Below, piece after piece: positions 35,901-45,745 of a DNA stretch of 64,000 nucleotides. Source of the stretch: Allolobophora icterica (lineage: Eukaryota; Annelida; Clitellata; Crassiclitellata; Lumbricidae). The stretch covers positions 2,564,687 through 2,628,686 of the forward strand of contig OY744605.1 in NCBI GenBank assembly GCA_963556255.1, written 5' to 3'. Under the pieces are notes generated by a model that searched no databases, had not been told where the DNA came from, and was given only the letters and a program-made list of their open reading frames with translations. Position numbers and translations under genes: made by a program. How positions within the stretch are numbered: the first letter of the stretch is position 1; each line of letters starts with the position of its first letter.

Positions 35901-38016
35901 TATTCTGTGCTGTGGACGAGACACCAATAATTTGTCTATATTGGCCCTCACTCATCCTTCAATCTGGCCTAAAGTGCAGAGAGACACTTTCTGCGGCTGG
36001 TCTTCTCGGGGGGGGGGTGTGCGTCAAGCGTACGTACGCAGGGGGGGGTGCGGAAGAAAGTACGCTTGCGTACAGGGGGGGGGAGGGGGTCCAATTTTCC
36101 CGAATTTTTGCGTACGTAATATATGGACGGCCCCTTAAGTTAAATGCCACCAACTCAAGTCAGGGTTATACACAGTACGAGTTCAATTCTGTAATTTTAA
36201 TCGTAAATTCAAAATTTATAAAGTGCTACTCGAAAGCCAAGCGCAGGGCACCAGCTTGTTCACAAGTGCTGCGTCATGTCATAGGGGTTCGTCCAGAGAT
36301 GTTGAGTGGTTCCTCTAACTAGAGTACTGCATCTGGCTGGACTCTTGTACAGAGACCGTATCGCACCTGCTCTTCGCTCTCTACACTGGCTTCCTGACTG
36401 TGAGCATGTCTGCTTCAAGCTGGCGCTCCTTATGTACAGAGCACGTGCAGATCATCTGCCATCATACCTATCTTCCACGGTCACACTCTGCAACTATGTA
36501 AAAGGTTGCTCCTCTCTTCGATCAGCATCTGCTGGAAAGTATGTTGTTCCTGGTACACGTCTTGCCTTTGGCCGGCATTCATCCTCAGTTGCCGGTCTCT
36601 CCATCTGGAACTCTCTACCTGCTCACGACATTGTTCGCAATTCTCTTACTGAGAGACGCCTTTCGCTCTAAACTGAAAACTTGCCTCTTCCAGTCAACCT
36701 ATGGCTCTTATTGGTTGCCCGGCTTCATTATACACTTCTGAATTTCGTAAGGAGTGCATTATCAAATTACAGTTGTATTGTATTGTATGAAATTACAGTT
36801 GTATTGTATTGTATACTGGAGGTCCAAGGCCGGTTGCCAGACAGACCAGAAAGAGAACACCCCCTGCTATTTCACTTCACTTCCCATTGAAGAAACCTAC
36901 CCAACATGGTTGTTCCCACCTATGCCACCCTGTCCTGGGAGCCATGGTAGGTGTGACCTGTCTGTTCTTCTGGGCAGGGTGCTCAATGTGCCGTTTGCTC
37001 TCATGGCTACCAATGCAACATGGTCCAGCGACATGGAATGGGCTCCCTCTGGACCTGTGCTTGCTCCCCAGAACTCTTTCCAACGCTCTTTATACTAGCC
37101 TAAAAACGGTCTTTTTTGGCCATGCTGGAGTCAGGAGCACCTCTGGGTAGCTCCCCTTGAAGAGGAGCTATATAAATGTATGAATGAATGAATGAAAGAT
37201 ACAGATTTTCCAACACATTTCTCTGCTGTCCATAAGTTTTCCTTATTGCCCCCCTGTTCCGATCCTTTACACAGCCATGTTCATGGCACTTTTAAGGGGT
37301 TCCTAAAATGAGCTCAGTACAAATCCAGATACATATATATATACATCTTGGTTCAAATTACCTTACACTGAAAAAAATATTTTGCCAACACATTGCTCTT
37401 GTACCCACAGACATTGCATTAGGTGGTTCACACTATTTCCACACATTTCTTCATACATTTACATACATCCCAAACATACTTCCGCCCCAAGCACTTTCCT
37501 CACTGCAGCCGGGTACGTATAGACTCCCCCGAAACCCAAATCCCCGAAACTGAGTTTCAACCGGATCCCCGAAATCTACCTGCAAAGTGAAAGCAAAGTT
37601 ATTTACGCAAATCTAACTCCAGGATATTTCCGAATAGCATACTCAGGACATGGGCCGATTAGTCCGTAATAGTTCACGCGCAGTTTGTGCGCGTTATTAG
37701 TTCTCTGGATTTCGCATTTGGTTGAAAATTTGTTTTTCCCGGAAATTGTGTCAATATTGCATTTCATCGCATTCGGGGAATCGGGTTTCGGCGATTGGGG
37801 CATATCGTCTGCAGTCAATCCTAAAGTTGTGCCTGCTTGTAAAAATCGAATCCTACTTAAGACTTTTTAAATCCAGGCCTGGACTTGAAATTACCATGGA
37901 AAGTTAATCGATATTTCGGTTCATGGGAAATGTCGCATAATAATATAATTCAGAATTAAACACTCGACTAATTACCAGTATTCCACGTGAACTTTGACGC
38001 CCTTGCCTTCCGCCAT
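32906..38016 (-). CDS. MIEN1: SELENOW/MIEN1-type selenoprotein (four exons, 100 aa)
   Basis: Exons 38016-37976, 35308-35211, 34258-34182 and 32992-32906 (minus) join by GT-AG introns in phases 2, 1 and 0 to exactly 101 codons. Exon 1 starts ATG and encodes MAEGKGVKVHVEY plus TG; exon 2 completes Cys14 and reads GGA GCA TGA GGT, giving CGAU with Sec at position 17; then FTDLRDKILARVP. Exon 3 carries SFEITVNDKLVFSKLKSGGF, the Rdx-fold strand pair most like MIEN1. Exon 4 ends KSKCVVQ, a CaaX-type prenylation signal as in MIEN1 (CVIL). CGAUGY is the classic SELENOW redox motif. The product should be a thioredoxin-like, membrane-tethered redox protein. Every other residue block aligns without gaps, so the TGA is unlikely to be a random nonsense change. 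No SECIS was found by eye. Intron 1 is filled with LINE and MITE insertions. Confidence 0.88.
33105..33262 (+). mobile_element. SINE 3' half (family of 30738)
   Basis: CAGTGGGAAGATGAGATG through GACTGCTCTTCTTC, without the tRNA-like head. It lies in intron 3 of the selenoprotein gene. Confidence 0.8.
33520..34015 (-). mobile_element. LINE-tail fragments
   Basis: 33525-33575 and 33870-34015 both start with AATTTATA-AGCACCAC and continue with AGAGA-ACT; the second encodes a minus-strand FHSKLK-type segment. CR1/L2-like 3' ends in reverse orientation. Confidence 0.5.
34320..35200. other. Intron 2 of the selenoprotein gene
   Basis: A/T-rich, with a short (TAA)-rich patch at 34923-34962 and a LINE-like tail at 35105-35165 (GGAGCTATATAAATGCTCAATTACAAT). 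No gene. Confidence 0.5.
35299..35301 (-). other. Predicted selenocysteine codon (TGA)
   Basis: Fourth position of the CxxU motif (Cys14-Gly-Ala-Sec17). In vertebrate MIEN1 the same position is Cys (CEPC); in SELENOW it is Sec (CGAU). It sits 8 nt after the exon 2 acceptor. Confidence 0.85.
35397..35630 (+). mobile_element. tRNA-derived SINE
   Basis: Head with A-box GGTGGCTCAGTGGTAAG and B-box GGTTCGAATCCC, then CTTGGGCAAGTCCTTCACT (a conserved SINE central motif) and an L2-like tail AGAGGCGCTATAGAAAT with AAATAAA repeats. Good internal promoter boxes. Confidence 0.85.
35680..36134 (+). mobile_element. TTA-target MITE family, copy 3 (455 bp)
   Basis: TIRs GGGGCCGTCCATATATTACG / CGTAATATATGGACGGCCCC, perfect over at least 20 bp, flanked by TTA (35677-35679, 36135-36137). 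GTACGTACGC motifs recur subterminally. Best-preserved ends of the five copies. Confidence 0.95.
36210..36760 (+). mobile_element. CR1/L2-like LINE, reverse transcriptase C-terminus
   Basis: One frame of about 110 codons reads LHWLPDCEHVCFKLALLMYR, YLSSTVTLCNY, then FGRHSSSVAGLSIWNSLPAH, the LHWLP ... R-FS-AGP--WN-LP order typical of CR1/L2. The frame breaks near 36670 just before SKLKTCLF. A recent but dead copy. Confidence 0.88.
36800..37195 (+). mobile_element. LINE 3' end with (TGAA)n tail
   Basis: Contains a GPATWNGLPLDLCLL segment, SLKTVFFGHA, then GGAGCTATATAAATGTATGAATGAATGAATG. Same family type as the preceding copy; tail microsatellite marks the 3' end. Confidence 0.7.
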
Positions 38017-38129
38017 GTCTTTGCTTTAGAACGATTTTGACCAAATTTGCAAGTCACTCGCAACTTCCTCGAAAGCAATGCCACTGACAGGTAAGTTTAG
38101 ATGATGGGACTTAGTACAATCACAGATAT

Positions 38130-38640
38130 TAAGTTAAGTGCAATAGTGTTAGAAAAAGACACACGCATTAGGTAGCATCCGTTTAAGTTCCTACACACAG
38201 GTTTCCGAGCATTGGGATTTATGTAAATGTAGGCCTAACTTAAATATTTACAAGGTCCACAAATTTTGAACTATTGGAAAATATAATCTATGTTGATTTC
38301 AAATGCCGAACGCAATTTTGTAAAAGAGCGGCGCTTTATCTGAGACTAATAATTATTAGTCCCAAGCTTTATCACAAACAATGGGGACGCCTTCGATGAG
38401 TTGATGACCTATTCCTAGATCTCTTGGACTGCTGACACCCATTAGAATTTCTCTAAAGAATACGCTTTCTGTGATAAAAGCGCCATAGAAGTCATGACAC
38501 AGCACTTCTAATTCCTTACCTCGCCCGGTGAGATTTACCGTTTATCGGTTCTTGCGTGTGCCTGTCACTGCCCAGATTCACAGACATGTACGAAGTAGAC
38601 TGTTCTTGACTTCCGGGCGAGCCATCGTCGAAGACGATCT
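38130..38640. other. Upstream of the selenoprotein gene; no gene seen
   Basis: Presumably includes the promoter of the minus-strand gene starting at 38016. No element can be assigned. Confidence 0.35.
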
Positions 38641-38689
38641 TTTCATGTAAGAGAAAATTAATTAACGTAGGCCTACACACTATTCCTTC

Positions 38690-39315
38690 TTAGAGCAATC
38701 CGACGCTCTGTCTCCTCCTCCGTTTTTACCACTATCATCCACGCCTTCATCTGCTCCAGAATCGACTACTGTAATTCTGTTTTGATTGGGCTGCCAAAAG
38801 TCCGTCTTTCCCCCCTCCAGACTGTTGTAAATGCTGCAGCCAGATTAATAGCCCGACTTCCTCGCTGGTCTCATATTTCCTCTTTCATGTTCGATCATCT
38901 TCATTGGCTTCCCCTTACTGCTCGGATTCAGCTGAAGGTTCTCACTTTAGTCCTTCGGTCCTGTACAGGCTTAGCACCCAAGTACCTCTGTGACATTGTT
39001 CGTCTGCCAATTTCAGCTACTTCCCTCCGTCCATTGCGATCGCTTAATCGACATGATCTTCTTGTACCACGAGCCAGGACCTCTATGTCCAAAACTCGAG
39101 CCTTTTCTTGCATTGGTCCTGCTCTATGGAATCAACTTCCTCCATTGACACGTGCCTCTTTATTAGCTGGTGGCCCAAGTGCCTCGTTCCTCTGTCTTAA
39201 AACCTCTTTCTATTCACTGGGTCTTTCGCACTGGGAGCGCCTCTGATTAACGAATACTGTGAGAGGCGCTTTATAAATGTTTAGATACAATACAATACAA
39301 TACAATACAATACAA
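38690..39315 (+). mobile_element. CR1/L2-like LINE 3' end with (ATACA)n tail
   Basis: The longest intact reverse transcriptase end here: SRIDYCNSVLIGLP, NAAARLIARLPRWSHIS, DHLHWLPLTARIQLKVL, FSCIGPALWNQLPP, then a stop at 39246, GAGAGGCGCTTTATAAATG and an ATACA repeat tail. The frame from 38782 is open for 154 codons. The 5' part of the element is absent. Confidence 0.92.
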
Positions 39316-39349
39316 GCTATATTCTTAATAAGACATATCTATTGAGTTA

Positions 39350-39803
39350 GGGGCCGTCCACATATTACGTACGCAATGAGGGGGGTCGGATTTTGGCGAT
39401 TTTGCGTACGGGTGCGAACGGGGGGGGGGGGGTGGACAAAAGTGTACGTACGCAAAATAAATTTCTAATTATGACGTCCACATTAGCCTATTTATAACTC
39501 TCTATTGTCCTATAGTCAGTCGTTCGATGGCATTTTATTACATTATATAAAAGCCATGTGCAGTTATTCTGTGCTGTGAACGAGATACCTATAATTTATC
39601 TATATTGGCCCTCACTCATCCTTCAATCTGGCCTAAAGTGCAGACAGTCGCTCCCGAGACACTTTCTGCAGCTGGTCTTCGGGGGGGGGCGAGCGTCAAG
39701 TGTACGTACGCAGGGGGGGGGTGGAAGAAAGTACGCTTGCGAACAGTGGGGGAGGGGGTCCAATTTCCCCGGAATTTTGCGTACGTAATATATGGATGGC
39801 CCC
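39350..39803 (+). mobile_element. TTA-target MITE family, copy 4 (454 bp)
   Basis: TIRs GGGGCCGTCCACATATTACG / CGTAATATATGGATGGCCCC with TTA on both sides (39347-39349, 39804-39806). Inserted just after the LINE tail. Confidence 0.95.
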
Positions 39804-39852
39804 TTACTGATAAAACGCTATAAAAGTGCTGTCTGATATATACATCCCATAC

Positions 39853-40145
39853 AGGGCCACCAACAGAACTTCCGGGCCCCTAGGCAGAGCAGTGACGGGC
39901 CTCTAAGTGGGTGTGTTCTATAGCCAAAAGTGATAAGTAAGGTAATATTCAGATGCTTGAAGTTTAAACTTATTGTAGTTAAGTGTCAGTAATAGGCCTA
40001 TAATAGGCCTATTTCAAAACGCATAAATCATAAACTTTGTAGCCTATAACTGATTATAATATTTCTCATAAGTTGATTGAGGGGCCCGTCCCTAAAAATC
40101 GCCGGGCCCCTGGGCATTTGGGCCAGAAGAACTGTGCAAGAGCCC
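39853..40145 (+). repeat. Dispersed repeat with GGGCCCCTAGGCAG
   Basis: Inverted relative of 45430-45745: both contain CCGGGCCCCTAGGCAG, an A/T-rich core with TTATAATATC/GATATTATAA and a GGGGCCCG-CCCTAAAAATC-type end. Probably a DNA transposon; ends not defined. Confidence 0.65.
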
Positions 40146-40399
40146 AGCTATACAAAGACATACGTGTACAATGTACATATGCAAGTATTAATGTGGCAAA
40201 ACGAATAATATTAAATGCAAGGGGTTGATTTCATGAGAACCTAAAACGCAAAGTTGAAAGAAGCTGTTATCCACAACGGTAACCTAGCTTCCACTCAGCA
40301 CATGTAGGCCTACTCACTTTGCACTTAGGCCTATAGCTGGTAATAAAATTGGTGTTATTTACACAATGTGTCCGGGTCAGGTGTCGTACAATTGATTAG

Positions 40400-41180
40400 T
40401 AAACTCCAAATTTATTCAATCAATCCTTTTATTGAAGCCATTTTTGAAGAAAAAGGAAATACAACATAAAAGCTTTTACATTGGCAACAAGAGGAGACCA
40501 AAAAGGGATCATGATCCCGCTTAGCAGGGCCATCTAGTTAACATTTTATCGTAATGCAAGTAAATGCATGGCTGCACAATCGATACTCTGAAAAGTAACC
40601 TCGATCAAATTATATGACCAAAAGGTAAAAAAGAAACAATAATACAAATCTTAATTAAGAACTTAACTATCAGTACACATGGATTCCAACTTAGGTAAAA
40701 TAATAAGATCAATTTTTATTAGTTAATAAAGGTGCGTAACGACGGTAACGACTGTTTAAAGCTCAGCAGGTGAGAAACCTGACAAATACACACAGGAAGC
40801 ATATTCCAAGCATATTCGAGCCAGTTATAAATACGGAGAATAAATTCTCAGTTTTAGTCAACCAACTCGAAGACACGCCATCCTAATGTGAATAATAAGT
40901 TGACAGCTAGAGCGCTCTACTTAAGTTGAAGTCAATGGCATGGGGTCAGAGCACTTGTCCAAAAGTAGGTTGCATTCCAAAAATATACAAGGCTTTTTAG
41001 TGCATCACGTGGTTTTTTGATTCGAGCGTAAGATGCTCTTGTGTTGTCATGGAGTCATCTGAGATAAAAAAATGTTGTAGCTCATTTCAGCGGACTTTTT
41101 AAACTATGTATTTCAGAATGAATTATAACCGTAAACAGTATACGCCTATTATATTTAGTTCTTCTCGGCTCAATTGCGGC
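40400..41180. other. No gene seen; possible LINE 3' UTR on minus strand
   Basis: The minus strand has AATAAAAGGATTGATTGAAT near 40420-40440, resembling a LINE polyadenylation end. Nothing else is supportable. Confidence 0.3.
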
Positions 41181-41182
41181 TT

Positions 41183-41280
41183 CATCCATCCATCCATCCA
41201 TCCATCCATCCATCCATCCATCCATCCATCCATCCATCCATCCATCCATCCATCCATCCATCCATCCATCCATCCATCCA
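41183..41280. repeat. (CATC)n microsatellite
   Basis: About 24 pure units, continuing as degenerate CCATCC/CATGCATG to 41349 and again at 41833-41865 after two nested MITEs. The long Met-Asp-Gly-Trp or Ser-Ile-His-Pro frames across it are translation of the repeat. Confidence 0.97.
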
Positions 41281-41349
41281 TATGCCCACACCCGTCCATC
41301 CATGCATGCGTCCATTCATCCATGCATGCATCCATGCGTCCGTCCATCC

Positions 41350-41502
41350 AGGGGCGTCTACACCATAGAAACCTTGGAGCAAATGCTCCATCCAAGAAAT
41401 GGGGGATCTGTCAGTGTGTGTGCCACTAGTTTAGGGGGGGGAGGAAGGGGAAGAAGGGGAAAGGGGAAGTTGCTCCAATGACTTAGGGGGATAGACGCCC
41501 CT
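41350..41502. mobile_element. MITE with TIR AGGGGCGTCTA (153 bp)
   Basis: TIRs AGGGGCGTCTA / TAGACGCCCCT are perfect over 11 bp. The left half matches 10565-10665 in reverse. It sits in the CATC microsatellite. Confidence 0.8.
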
Positions 41503-41505
41503 GCA

Positions 41506-41827
41506 CAGTGGCGTAACTTTAGTCTAAAAAGTGGGGGTACCAATACTTTGGTCTAAAAAGTGGGGGTACCAATTTCTTCACCACTTTCACTTTTCGCATG
41601 GTGGCCATTTTGAACATATTCCCTGTTAGTATTCTCATTAATTTTGGCTCTCGGTTTACCTGTGCATCTAAGTACTTTCGCACTTTGGCGGAGACTGCAT
41701 TCTCTGAGAAGGCACAATAACAAAAATATTGATTGACATTGTTTAAAAAGTGGGGGGTACAGTACCCCCCAGTCCAAAAAGTGGGGGGTACGGGTACCCC
41801 TCGTACCCCCCACAAATTACGCCTATG
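41506..41827. mobile_element. hAT-like MITE (TIR CAGTGGCGTAACTTT, 322 bp)
   Basis: TIRs CAGTGGCGTAACTTT and AAATTACGCCTATG, with an exact 8-bp target duplication CCCCTGCA (41498-41505, 41828-41835). The GTGGGGGTACC subterminal block is duplicated on the left. Same family as 13479-13675. The duplication includes the last bases of the neighbouring MITE, so this one inserted later. Confidence 0.92.
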
Positions 41828-42005
41828 CCCCTGCATCCACCCATCCATCCATCCATCCATCCACTTACCAATTATATAATCAACCAATCAATTCGTTCGT
41901 TCGTTCGTTCATTCATTCATTATACTGGAGTAGCTGACCGGGTTTCCTGAGATTCGAACATCTATGTTCATGTCCATACATATAGGCACTTTAGGACCTA
42001 TTTGC

Positions 42006-44628
42006 CTACGCAAATATAACAATTAACGAAAAGACAACAATAATCGAAATAGCGAATACAGTTTCCTTTAAGGTCAGCGCTTGCAGCACAGCTGAAAAGA
42101 ACGGACCAGAGATGACTCTTCGAAGTTCGAGACAAGCCAAAATGAAGGCGATCACATCCGAAGCCATGAAGCCAACGTCTCTCGTAAACTGATGCCACTC
42201 ACCGTTGCTCCACAGCACATTCTGCACAAACTGATCGTAGCCACTCGCTGCGATATGAAACAATGCAACTGCAGCAATGGTCACCAGATGGCTTGGTTGA
42301 GGTGGTCTAGTATTATCACACATTGGCAGAACAAGACCAGTCGAGATGGCTTCCGTAAGACTGAAGATGGCCTGGTGGAAGATCTGTTTATAATAGTCGT
42401 CATTCCAGGCGTTTAGGTAGGACCACCACGTGTAGTAGTGTGGATAGAGGGATGCTAAGAGGATGATTGTCGGCCGAAGACTGAGCTTTCCATCACGAGC
42501 GAGAGTAAGTAGATACTTGGTGGATTCGTAGAGGAAGATCACAAAAGCGACGGTAATGGACCAGATGAGAAATGACTGCCATGTCACGTTGAAATAGAAG
42601 TGCTTGTAACCCGGTGCTTTTTCTCCACGCTGGTAGGTACCTGTTGCAAGGTAAAGCAATTAGATTGATTTCCATTGTGGTTATGAACGATATGCATAGT
42701 CTTGTCATGTGCGTTTGTGAAGAGTTGCTTCCATTAGGCCTATAAAACGGCAATTACAGTTTGAAGAGTGCTCGTATAGGACCTTTACAGAAACACTTGT
42801 TATATGCTATGGGTTTCTAGAGTATGGTCAATATAAAAGGCAAACATACGTAGGCCCCTATTATAGGCCCTAGATAGAATTCGCCATTTATAGGTTTAGT
42901 CCCTATGCCGTTCGTTTCATGAGAGGCAATTGATCGGTAGAAGAAGAGAAGCGTATAATTATAATCACCAGTTAACATTATACAATCTCTGCGTGTGGAA
43001 GGAGGTCAATCGGCCTACGCGGATCATGAGCAACCTCGTGAAGCCTTGCGACTTAAGTCGTCCAATATAGTGTCTTCGGCATACAATACAATACAATACA
43101 ACTGGAATTTGATAATGCCCTCCTTACAGAGTTCAGAAGTGCACATTGAAGCCAAGCAACCATTAAGAGCCATAGGCAAACTGGAAGAGGAAAGTTTTCA
43201 GTTTAGAACGAAAGACGGCATAGGGCATTCATGCATAAAGAACCTCTTACTTGCTAACTGTTCATGTAGGCACGGACGGCGATCATGGGGGGGGGGTCGA
43301 GGGGGACAAGACCCCCACCTTTAACAGTGGGGGACACGTCATGCATCGGACCCCCCACAATTTGAAGAAACACCAAAAAGTCATAAAAATTTTTCGCTGA
43401 GCGCGAAATTTTTTTAAAACTTTTTTTGACCAGATCAGTTCACGGCGATAAATTTGTTGTACCTCTTTTTCACCAGATCAGTTCAAAACTCTTTTTTGAC
43501 CAGATCAGTTCCCCCCTCACCTTTCAAACAAGATCGCCGCCACTGCATGTATAGGCAAGCCAGAAGAGTCAGCAAAGACTACCAATCCAGCACCCCTCAC
43601 TGTATTTGCTATAGCTGGCATAAATTGTTCTAGACATTGAGTGTTATAGTTGCGTCTGTGAGAACTGTATACTGAATAAATGAAAATTGATTGATTGATT
43701 GATTGTGTAGCAGTTTCCAGTGTTTAACGACATCTTATGGCTGCCGGAGCCGTTGACATCGCCCTCCAACTTAATCCAGGCTTTGGACTGGCACTACCAG
43801 AGTACGAGCACTGGCCAGTGTTTAATCTAGACGTCTTTGGGGGGGGGGTAAATGTCCCCCCCCAGGATTGATGTTTCCCCCCCCCCAGAGGCCGGCAATA
43901 TTATAATGTAGAGAAGTTTTTGGGAGGCAATTTCCCCCCCAGGATACATGGTTTCCCCCCCAGAGAGACGGATCCCTAAAAAAAAGGTCATCAACTTTTT
44001 TGAGAGAGTAATTTAAAGGAAAATTGGGACGAATGACTAAAAAAAAAAAAAAAGGTCATCAACTTTTTTCGAAGATGAAAGTTGTAAAAAGTCTGGATGA
44101 AAGTTGGAAAAGTCTGAAAAATTGGTTGGTCCCCCCAGAAACCTGGTTTCCCCTCCCAGAAGAGGGGGACTAGATTAAACACTGAGCACTGGCGGAGTGA
44201 GCTTGAACTTGCTTGAACTTGAGCTGCCTCACATTAAATTCAGAATTAGACAATGCACAGAAGCATGCGCATAGGCTAATTAAGCTAACTAGGCTAATCA
44301 GGCTAAGTGTTGTTTCAGATTAACCAACCTTTGAAGATGGTGTCCCAACACGAACAAGAACACAACTCTTTGTCCACTGCTGGTTTATCTGAATTCCACC
44401 ATCTATAAGAACAGTTTTTGATGTTTCGTATAATAAAGAGTAATAATAATCATATATCTATTGCCATCTAACGCTTCAACTCAATCGCTTTCACAGCACT
44501 TTTGACACTTTGCACGTCATCAAGGAAGACTATATCGATCGCCATGCCAGAATAATGATATCCCTAATTTTTGAAATCACGAGGTATTACTTGTACCTCA
44601 GGTAAAACATAATAACAAAAACAACAGC

Positions 44629-44710
<82 letters not shown>

Positions 44711-44982
44711 TAGAAATAACCGCAACTCGGAAGAAATCGAAATACGCGGAGCTGTTGACGAAATACAGTTTCACACCAATCGCAATAGAAACGATGGGAC
44801 CCATGGACCACGAAGGCTCGGCGGTTTTGAAAGAACTCGGACGACGGTTGACGAGAATAACGGAAGACCCTCGAGAAACCTTCTTCCTGTTACAAAAACT
44901 ATCCATCACAATCCAGAGGTTCAATGCTATCGCGTGCCTAGGCACGATGAGGAACTAGAATGCTGATTTTAATATAATAATG

Positions 44983-45015
<33 letters not shown>

Positions 45016-45306
45016 TAATAATAATAATATTAGATAATAATAATAATAATAATTACAACAATAACCATAACGATAACAATATATAATAATTACAGTAACA
45101 ATAGTAATAACAATAGCAACAATAACGAAAGAACAAACGATAGAATGAATGAATGAATGAACGAGTTGACCACTTTAAGTAGAATGAAATTGTATTTATA
45201 ATCCAAATGTCAAAGGATAAGCAGCTTAGTTCGAGAATCTAATTATTTGTATACCTGTAGGCGATGCTGAATTGCAGTATGGGTAGAAGAACTGGAATCA
45301 GGATTC
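42006..45306 (-). CDS. Multi-pass membrane protein, 3' three exons (5' end not found)
   Basis: Three exons on the minus strand splice in frame: 45306-45255 (hydrophobic ILIPVLLPILQFSIAY), 44402-44329 (RWWNSDKPAVDKELC then SCSCWDTIFK) and 42640-42006 (GTYQRGEKAPGYKHFYFNVT, five or six hydrophobic segments, TAG at 42006). Junction phases agree (GT-AG, phases 2 and 1). Hydrophobic spans in the last exon lie near FLIWSITVAFVIFLY, TIILLASLYPHYYTWW, FHQAIFSLTEAISTGLVL, LVTIAAVALFHIAASGY, SDVIAFILACLEL and the extreme C-terminus FAISIIVVFSLIVIFA. The layout resembles an uncharacterised animal membrane-protein family that I cannot name; no catalytic motif is seen. Upstream exons beyond 45306 must exist because the first exon here starts with a split codon. 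Intron 2 holds a SINE-like repeat and a MITE. Confidence 0.68.
43270..43560. repeat. Dispersed repeat with ACCAGATCAGTTC motifs
   Basis: TTTTTGACCAGATCAGTTC occurs three times in slightly different forms; the 3' part CAAGATCGCCGCCACTGCAT is shared with 51165-51187 and 31215-31240. A DNA-transposon fragment is likely. Confidence 0.6.
43700..43815 (+). repeat. GGCACTACCAGAGTA repeat split by MITE copy C
   Basis: Shares the family layout (ATCGCCCTCCAAC, GGACTGGCACTACCAGAGTA) and continues at 44194 (GGAGTGAG) after the MITE. Confidence 0.7.
43816..44184. mobile_element. 9-bp-TSD MITE family, copy C (369 bp)
   Basis: Perfect 15-bp TIRs CAGTGTTTAATCTAG / CTAGATTAAACACTG and an exact 9-bp duplication AGCACTGGC (43807-43815, 44185-44193). 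Long C and G tracts on both sides; the centre has repeated AAAGGTCATCAACTTTTT. Confidence 0.97.
44629..44710. repeat. (TAA)n microsatellite
   Basis: About 27 units. The poly-Ile/poly-Leu frames across it are artefacts. Flanks a LINE relic. Confidence 0.97.
44711..45125 (+). pseudogene. Non-LTR retrotransposon ORF end between (TAA)n tracts
   Basis: A + strand frame (about 44714-44956) reads KKSKYAELLTKYSFTPIAIETMGP, LGRRLTRITED and FLLQKLSITIQRFNAIACLGT before a stop. This matches the usual C-terminal end of a group of non-LTR reverse transcriptase proteins (YSFxPxAxETxGxxG ... LSxxIQRxNAxxxxGT). A second (TAA)n tract at about 44980-45040 looks like its 3' tail. The 5' part is replaced by a microsatellite, so only the end survives. 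Confidence 0.75.
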
Positions 45307-45429
45307 CTAAATGTAATTAACACGACTTCGTTAGTATGTTAAACGGTTTCGTTATCACATTAACAATTCTGCAAATGTGTTATCGTATCCCAGCAACATA
45401 TACAGTTTAGGATCAACGCTATAACCACC

Positions 45430-45745
45430 AGGCCCGCCGAGAGGGGAACAGCTCTAGAGGGGGAAATGCCCAGGGGACCGGTGATTTTTAGGGGCCCCGG
45501 GCCGGGCCCGCAATCAACTTATGAAAGATATTATAATCAGTTATACAAAGTAATTATGAATTATTTCTTAAATTAGCAACTGAATAAAATCAGTTGTGTA
45601 TACAATTATAATTATAATCGTACCCGTACTTTTATTACTTCAATTATTTAAAAAAAAATTCTCATAAAGCCTAAAGATAATTTAGAGGCCCGTGGCTGCC
45701 CTGCCTAGGGGCCCGGATTTCTGTCGGTGGGCCCGATACCAACCT
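45430..45745 (-). repeat. Dispersed repeat, inverted relative of 39853-40145
   Basis: GCCTAGGGGCCCGG near the right end and GGGCCGGGCCCGCAATCAACTTATG near the left match the reverse complement of the other copy. Confidence 0.6.

Noticed and set aside
41082..41429. Long open frames on both strands (Ser-Ile-His-Pro or Met-Asp-Gly-Trp repeats)
   Set aside because: They are translations of the CATC microsatellite.
44587..44945. Minus-strand frames with poly-Ile or poly-Leu
   Set aside because: Translation of the (TAA)n tract; the real coding signal there is the plus-strand retrotransposon end.
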